From Eubacteriales bacterium (GTDB taxonomy: Bacteria > Bacillota_A > Clostridia > Christensenellales > Aristaeellaceae): DNA of 9,153 nt. Shown piece after piece: positions 7,311 through 9,153 of this stretch. Made by a program: the position numbers and the translations under genes. How positions within the stretch are numbered: position 1 is the first letter of the stretch; every line of letters starts with the position of its first letter. Below the pieces are notes generated by a model. The model was not told the DNA's origin. It was given only the letters and a program-made list of their open reading frames with translations, and did not search any database. Location: the NCBI GenBank assembly GCA_029974855.1, contig JARKQO010000143.1, positions 1 to 9,153 on the forward strand, written 5' to 3'.

Positions 7311-7339
7311 TTGTCCTTCCGCCTGGGTTATGGTACAGT
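7311..7339 (+). promoter_or_regulatory. Promoter of mocA, divergent from guaD
   Basis: On the plus strand -35 TTGTCC (7311-7316), a 17-base spacer and -10 TACAGT (7334-7339) with an extended TGG before it. Transcription would begin near 7346, leaving a short leader of about 40 bases to the mocA ATG. The predicted guaD and mocA start sites lie about 120 bases apart, back to back. Confidence 0.6.
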
Positions 7340-7387
7340 ATCAATAAAGAAAACACCCCAACCTTTAGCGCGGGAGGAAGGCTTGCC

Positions 7388-7963
7388 ATGAACATCGGCT
7401 GTGTCGTCAAGGCCTCGGGCATCTCCGCCCGCTTCGGGGGGGACAAGCTGCTAACCCCCCTATGGGGGAAGCCCTTGATTATCCACGTGCTGGACAACCT
7501 CCCGCCCTCTTTCAGCCGGGTGGTGGTGGTGACCCGCCGGGAGGCCATCGCCGCCTTGGCCCGGGAGAGAGGGCTGGAGGCCGTTGTCCACGACATGCCC
7601 TTGGTCAGCGACAGCATCCGCCTGGGGCTTCATGCCATGGCGGACATGGAGGGCTGCGCCTTTTGCGTGGGGGACCAGCCGGGGCTAACCCAGGCCAGCT
7701 TCCAGCGCCTTTTGGAGGCCTTTGCCGCCCAGCCGGACCGCATTTTCCGCTTGGCCTACGGGGAGCAGATGGGCAGCCCCGTGATCTTTCCCCGGGCCCT
7801 GTTTCCCGAGCTGCTGGCCCTGAGCGGGGAGCAGGCCGGCAGCGTAGTGATCCGGCGGCACCGGGAGCTGCTTTCCTGTGTCCAAGCCACCTCCCCCCTG
7901 GAGCTGCTGGACGTGGACACCCGGGAGCAGCTGGCCTTTTGGGAACACCGGGGCCCCGGGTGA
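7388..7963 (+). CDS. mocA: Molybdenum cofactor nucleotidyltransferase, MocA/YgfJ family
   Basis: A 191-residue GT-A-fold NTP transferase. MocA enzymes add CMP to molybdopterin to make the cytosine dinucleotide cofactor of xanthine-dehydrogenase-family hydroxylases; YgfJ relatives are linked to selenium-dependent hydroxylase maturation. The nucleotide-binding loop is VVKASGISARFGGDKLL (residues 6-22), with ASG where many relatives have AAG. The metal-binding block is CVGDQPGLT (93-101), MGSPVIFP (128-135) is the substrate-side motif and LLDVDTREQL (173-182) the C-terminal Asp motif. The ATG at 7388 follows GGAGG (7373-7377) by 10 bases. It is transcribed divergently from the hydroxylase genes it is expected to serve. 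Whether it uses CTP or another nucleotide cannot be told here. Confidence 0.85.
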   Translation: MNIGCVVKASGISARFGGDKLLTPLWGKPLIIHVLDNLPPSFSRVVVVTRREAIAALARERGLEAVVHDMPLVSDSIRLGLHAMADMEGCAFCVGDQPGLTQASFQRLLEAFAAQPDRIFRLAYGEQMGSPVIFPRALFPELLALSGEQAGSVVIRRHRELLSCVQATSPLELLDVDTREQLAFWEHRGPG

Positions 7964-7972
7964 AAAACTCCC

Positions 7973-8010
7973 AAAAAACCCGCCGCTTTTTACGGAAAAA
8001 TTCTCGGCGG
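7973..8010 (-). terminator. Terminator-like hairpin oriented for minus-strand transcription
   Basis: CCGCCG (7980-7985) and CGGCGG (8005-8010) enclose an inner TTTTT/AAAAA pairing (7987-8000). On the minus strand the hairpin is followed by G and six Us (7978-7973), a good intrinsic terminator. On the plus strand the downstream bases are ACCCC, so it would not end mocA transcription well. No minus-strand gene is visible just upstream of it; it may block antisense RNA from entering mocA. Confidence 0.5.
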
Positions 8011-8015
8011 ACCCC

Positions 8016-8044
8016 TTGCGCTTCCCAGACGGATATGCTAGAAT
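8016..8044 (+). promoter_or_regulatory. Promoter of ssnA
   Basis: On the plus strand -35 TTGCGC (8016-8021), a 17-base spacer and -10 TAGAAT (8039-8044) in an extended context (TGC before it). The -35 is weak, the -10 good. Transcription would begin near 8051 and give a 200-base leader before the ssnA ATG, long enough to hold the folded element and terminator that follow. Confidence 0.6.
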
Positions 8045-8080
8045 GAAGCCGCGAAATCTGGAAATTCTCTATATAACCAA

Positions 8081-8171
8081 ATGACGACAATGGCTGCAAG
8101 GAAGTGCTTTGCGCACGGGCTGTTCCATAGGATGGGCACCGTGAACGCCGTTGTCTCATCCGGGAACCGCC
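8081..8171 (+). ncRNA. Structured leader RNA of ssnA with two competing folds, candidate riboswitch of unrecognised class
   Basis: Fold A is a three-way junction. P1 is AUGA-(C)-GACAAUGGC (8081-8094) with GCCGUUGUC-UCAU (8147-8159). P2 is GCAAGG/CUUUGC (8096-8101, 8107-8112) with loop AAGUG. P3 is CACGG/CCGUG (8114-8118, 8139-8143) capped by CCAU-AGG-AUGG (8125-8135). Fold B is an antiterminator: GGC-U-GUUCC (8118-8126) pairs with GGAAC-C-GCC (8163-8171), enclosing GGAUGGGC (8130-8137) paired with GCC (8147-8149) and CAUCC (8157-8161). Fold B breaks P1 and P3 and captures the left arm of the terminator at 8165-8206. Fold A leaves that terminator free. This is the architecture of a ligand- or factor-controlled attenuator. 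I could not match the junction sequences to a riboswitch class I know, including the Moco motif. Pairings were found by eye. Confidence 0.6.
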
Positions 8172-8206
8172 ATTTGGACAGGAAGCATTGTCCAGAGGGC
8201 GGTTTT
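8165..8206 (+). terminator. Attenuator terminator in the ssnA leader
   Basis: AACCGCC (8165-8171) pairs with GGCGGTT (8198-8204). Inside it TGGACA (8175-8180) pairs with TGTCCA (8189-8194) around an 8-base loop, separated by a 3x3 internal loop. TTTT (8203-8206) follows the GC core. It lies 45 bases before the ssnA ATG and downstream of the ssnA promoter, so it would stop transcription before the gene unless its left arm is held by the antiterminator. Confidence 0.7.
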
Positions 8207-8250
8207 CATCATCGTACCCCCCTGGACCGAAATAAGGGAGGAGCTTGGAT

Positions 8251-9153
8251 ATGTTGATTCTCACGAATGGCAGTGTGGTCACCCGGGACGAGGGCCGTCC
8301 CTTTCTGGAAAACGGAGCCGTGGTGATGGAGGGAGGCCTCATCCTGGAGGTGGGAGACGCCCGGGAGATGGGGCGCAAATACCCCGGGGCGGAGCTGTTG
8401 GACGCCAGGGGTGGGGTCATCATGCCGGGCCTCATCAACGCCCACAACCACATCTATTCCGCCTTCGCCCGGGGCCTTGCCATCAAAAACAACAACCCCA
8501 AGAGCTTTTTGGAGATTCTGGACCAGCTGTGGTGGACCATCGACCGGCACCTGCTGCTTCCCGACACCGCCGCCAGCGCCGACGCCACCTGTATCAACTG
8601 CATTGAAAACGGCGTTACCACCGTGTTCGACCACCACGCCAGCTACGGGGAAATCCCCGGCAGCCTGTTTGCCATCGCGGAAAGCGCCCGGCGCTACGGG
8701 GTGCGGGTGAACCTGTGCTACGAGATCAGCGACCGGGACGGCCCGGAGAAGATGAAGGCCGCCGTCCAGGAGAACGTGGACTTCATCCGCCATGCCCAGG
8801 GGGACCCCAGCGGCATGGTGGCGGGGATGATGGGCATGCACGCGCCCTTTACCCTCTCCAATGAGAGCCTGGAGTACTGCGTAGCCCAAAACCCTGAAGG
8901 GGCGGGCTACCACATCCATTTGGCAGAGGGCATCGAAGACGTATACGCCAGCCTCCGGGAGCATGGCAAGCGGCCTACCTACCGGTTGCATGACTTTGGG
9001 ATTTTGGGGGACAAGACCATCTGCGGCCACTGCACCCATGTCAGCGAGGCGGAGATCGACCTGCTGAAGGAGACTGATAGCATGGTGGCCCACAACCCGG
9101 AGAGCAACATGGGCAACGCCATCGGCTGCCCCCCTGTGCTGAAGATGCTTGAA
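8251..9153 (+). CDS. ssnA: Putative amidohydrolase SsnA (partial, runs off the window)
   Basis: The first 301 codons of an amidohydrolase of about 440 residues. SsnA is encoded in selenium-dependent hydroxylase and anaerobic purine/urate degradation clusters, often beside ygfK, ygeW and xdh genes; its exact reaction is not settled to my knowledge. Metal-binding motifs are PGLINAHNHIYS (59-70, His65 and His67), YHIHLAEG (220-227) and CGHCTHVS (258-265). SsnA-like blocks are LWWTIDRHL (93-101), TTVFDHHASYG (123-133), GMHAPFTL (195-202) and AHNPESNMGN (280-289). The final metal-binding Asp would lie beyond the window edge. The ATG at 8251 follows GGAGG (8237-8241) by 9 bases. It has its own promoter and attenuated leader, and read-through from mocA is possible because no plus-strand terminator separates them. 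Confidence 0.92.
   Translation, partial: MLILTNGSVVTRDEGRPFLENGAVVMEGGLILEVGDAREMGRKYPGAELLDARGGVIMPGLINAHNHIYSAFARGLAIKNNNPKSFLEILDQLWWTIDRHLLLPDTAASADATCINCIENGVTTVFDHHASYGEIPGSLFAIAESARRYGVRVNLCYEISDRDGPEKMKAAVQENVDFIRHAQGDPSGMVAGMMGMHAPFTLSNESLEYCVAQNPEGAGYHIHLAEGIEDVYASLREHGKRPTYRLHDFGILGDKTICGHCTHVSEAEIDLLKETDSMVAHNPESNMGNAIGCPPVLKMLE

Noticed and set aside
1953..8004. Shared 15-mer TTACGGAAAAATCCT (1953-1967) and TTACGGAAAAATTCT (7990-8004)
   Set aside because: One mismatch in 15 bases is expected about once by chance in a window this long, and there is no flanking similarity.
7605..8453. Minus-strand open frame over the mocA-ssnA junction
   Set aside because: Low-complexity Arg/Pro/Ser-rich product, crosses promoter, leader and two real genes; no plausible start signal.
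1..9153. CRISPR arrays, insertion sequences, tRNA or rRNA genes
   Set aside because: No repeated spacer pattern, no transposase-like reading frame or terminal repeats, and no cloverleaf or rRNA sequence seen on either strand.

Overview
The window is GC-rich DNA with tightly packed genes, strong Shine-Dalgarno sequences and ATGA-type overlaps. Gene content and codon style suggest a high-GC anaerobic Firmicute (Clostridia, perhaps an Oscillospiraceae-type gut bacterium). That placement is inference; nothing here fixes the species.

Left part, plus strand (2-1950): the end of a small membrane protein, probably an ECF-transporter S component, then tsaE, tsaB and rimI, each overlapping the next by 4 bases. 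TsaE and TsaB serve the tRNA t6A pathway and RimI is the N-acetyltransferase commonly linked to them. A hairpin with a pyrimidine-rich tail closes the unit.

Middle part, minus strand (1971-7260): a promoter with a perfect TTGACA box drives a leader holding a purine riboswitch aptamer of the guanine type, then guaD (guanine deaminase) and xdhA-xdhB-xdhC (molybdenum, FAD and 2Fe-2S subunits of a xanthine-dehydrogenase-type hydroxylase). The order matches a route guanine to xanthine to a further oxidised purine, so the RNA probably senses the pathway's own substrate.

Right part, plus strand (7311-9153): a divergent promoter drives mocA, a nucleotidyltransferase that modifies the molybdenum cofactor for such hydroxylases. 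ssnA, an amidohydrolase of the selenium-dependent hydroxylase and anaerobic purine-degradation clusters, follows and runs off the window. ssnA has its own promoter and a leader of about 200 nt. That leader can fold either as a three-way junction followed by a terminator or as a competing long antiterminator. I do not recognise this RNA as a known class, and it is the best candidate for something undescribed.

Together the right two thirds form a purine-catabolic (probably molybdenum/selenium hydroxylase) island with two divergent transcription units and at least two RNA-based switches.
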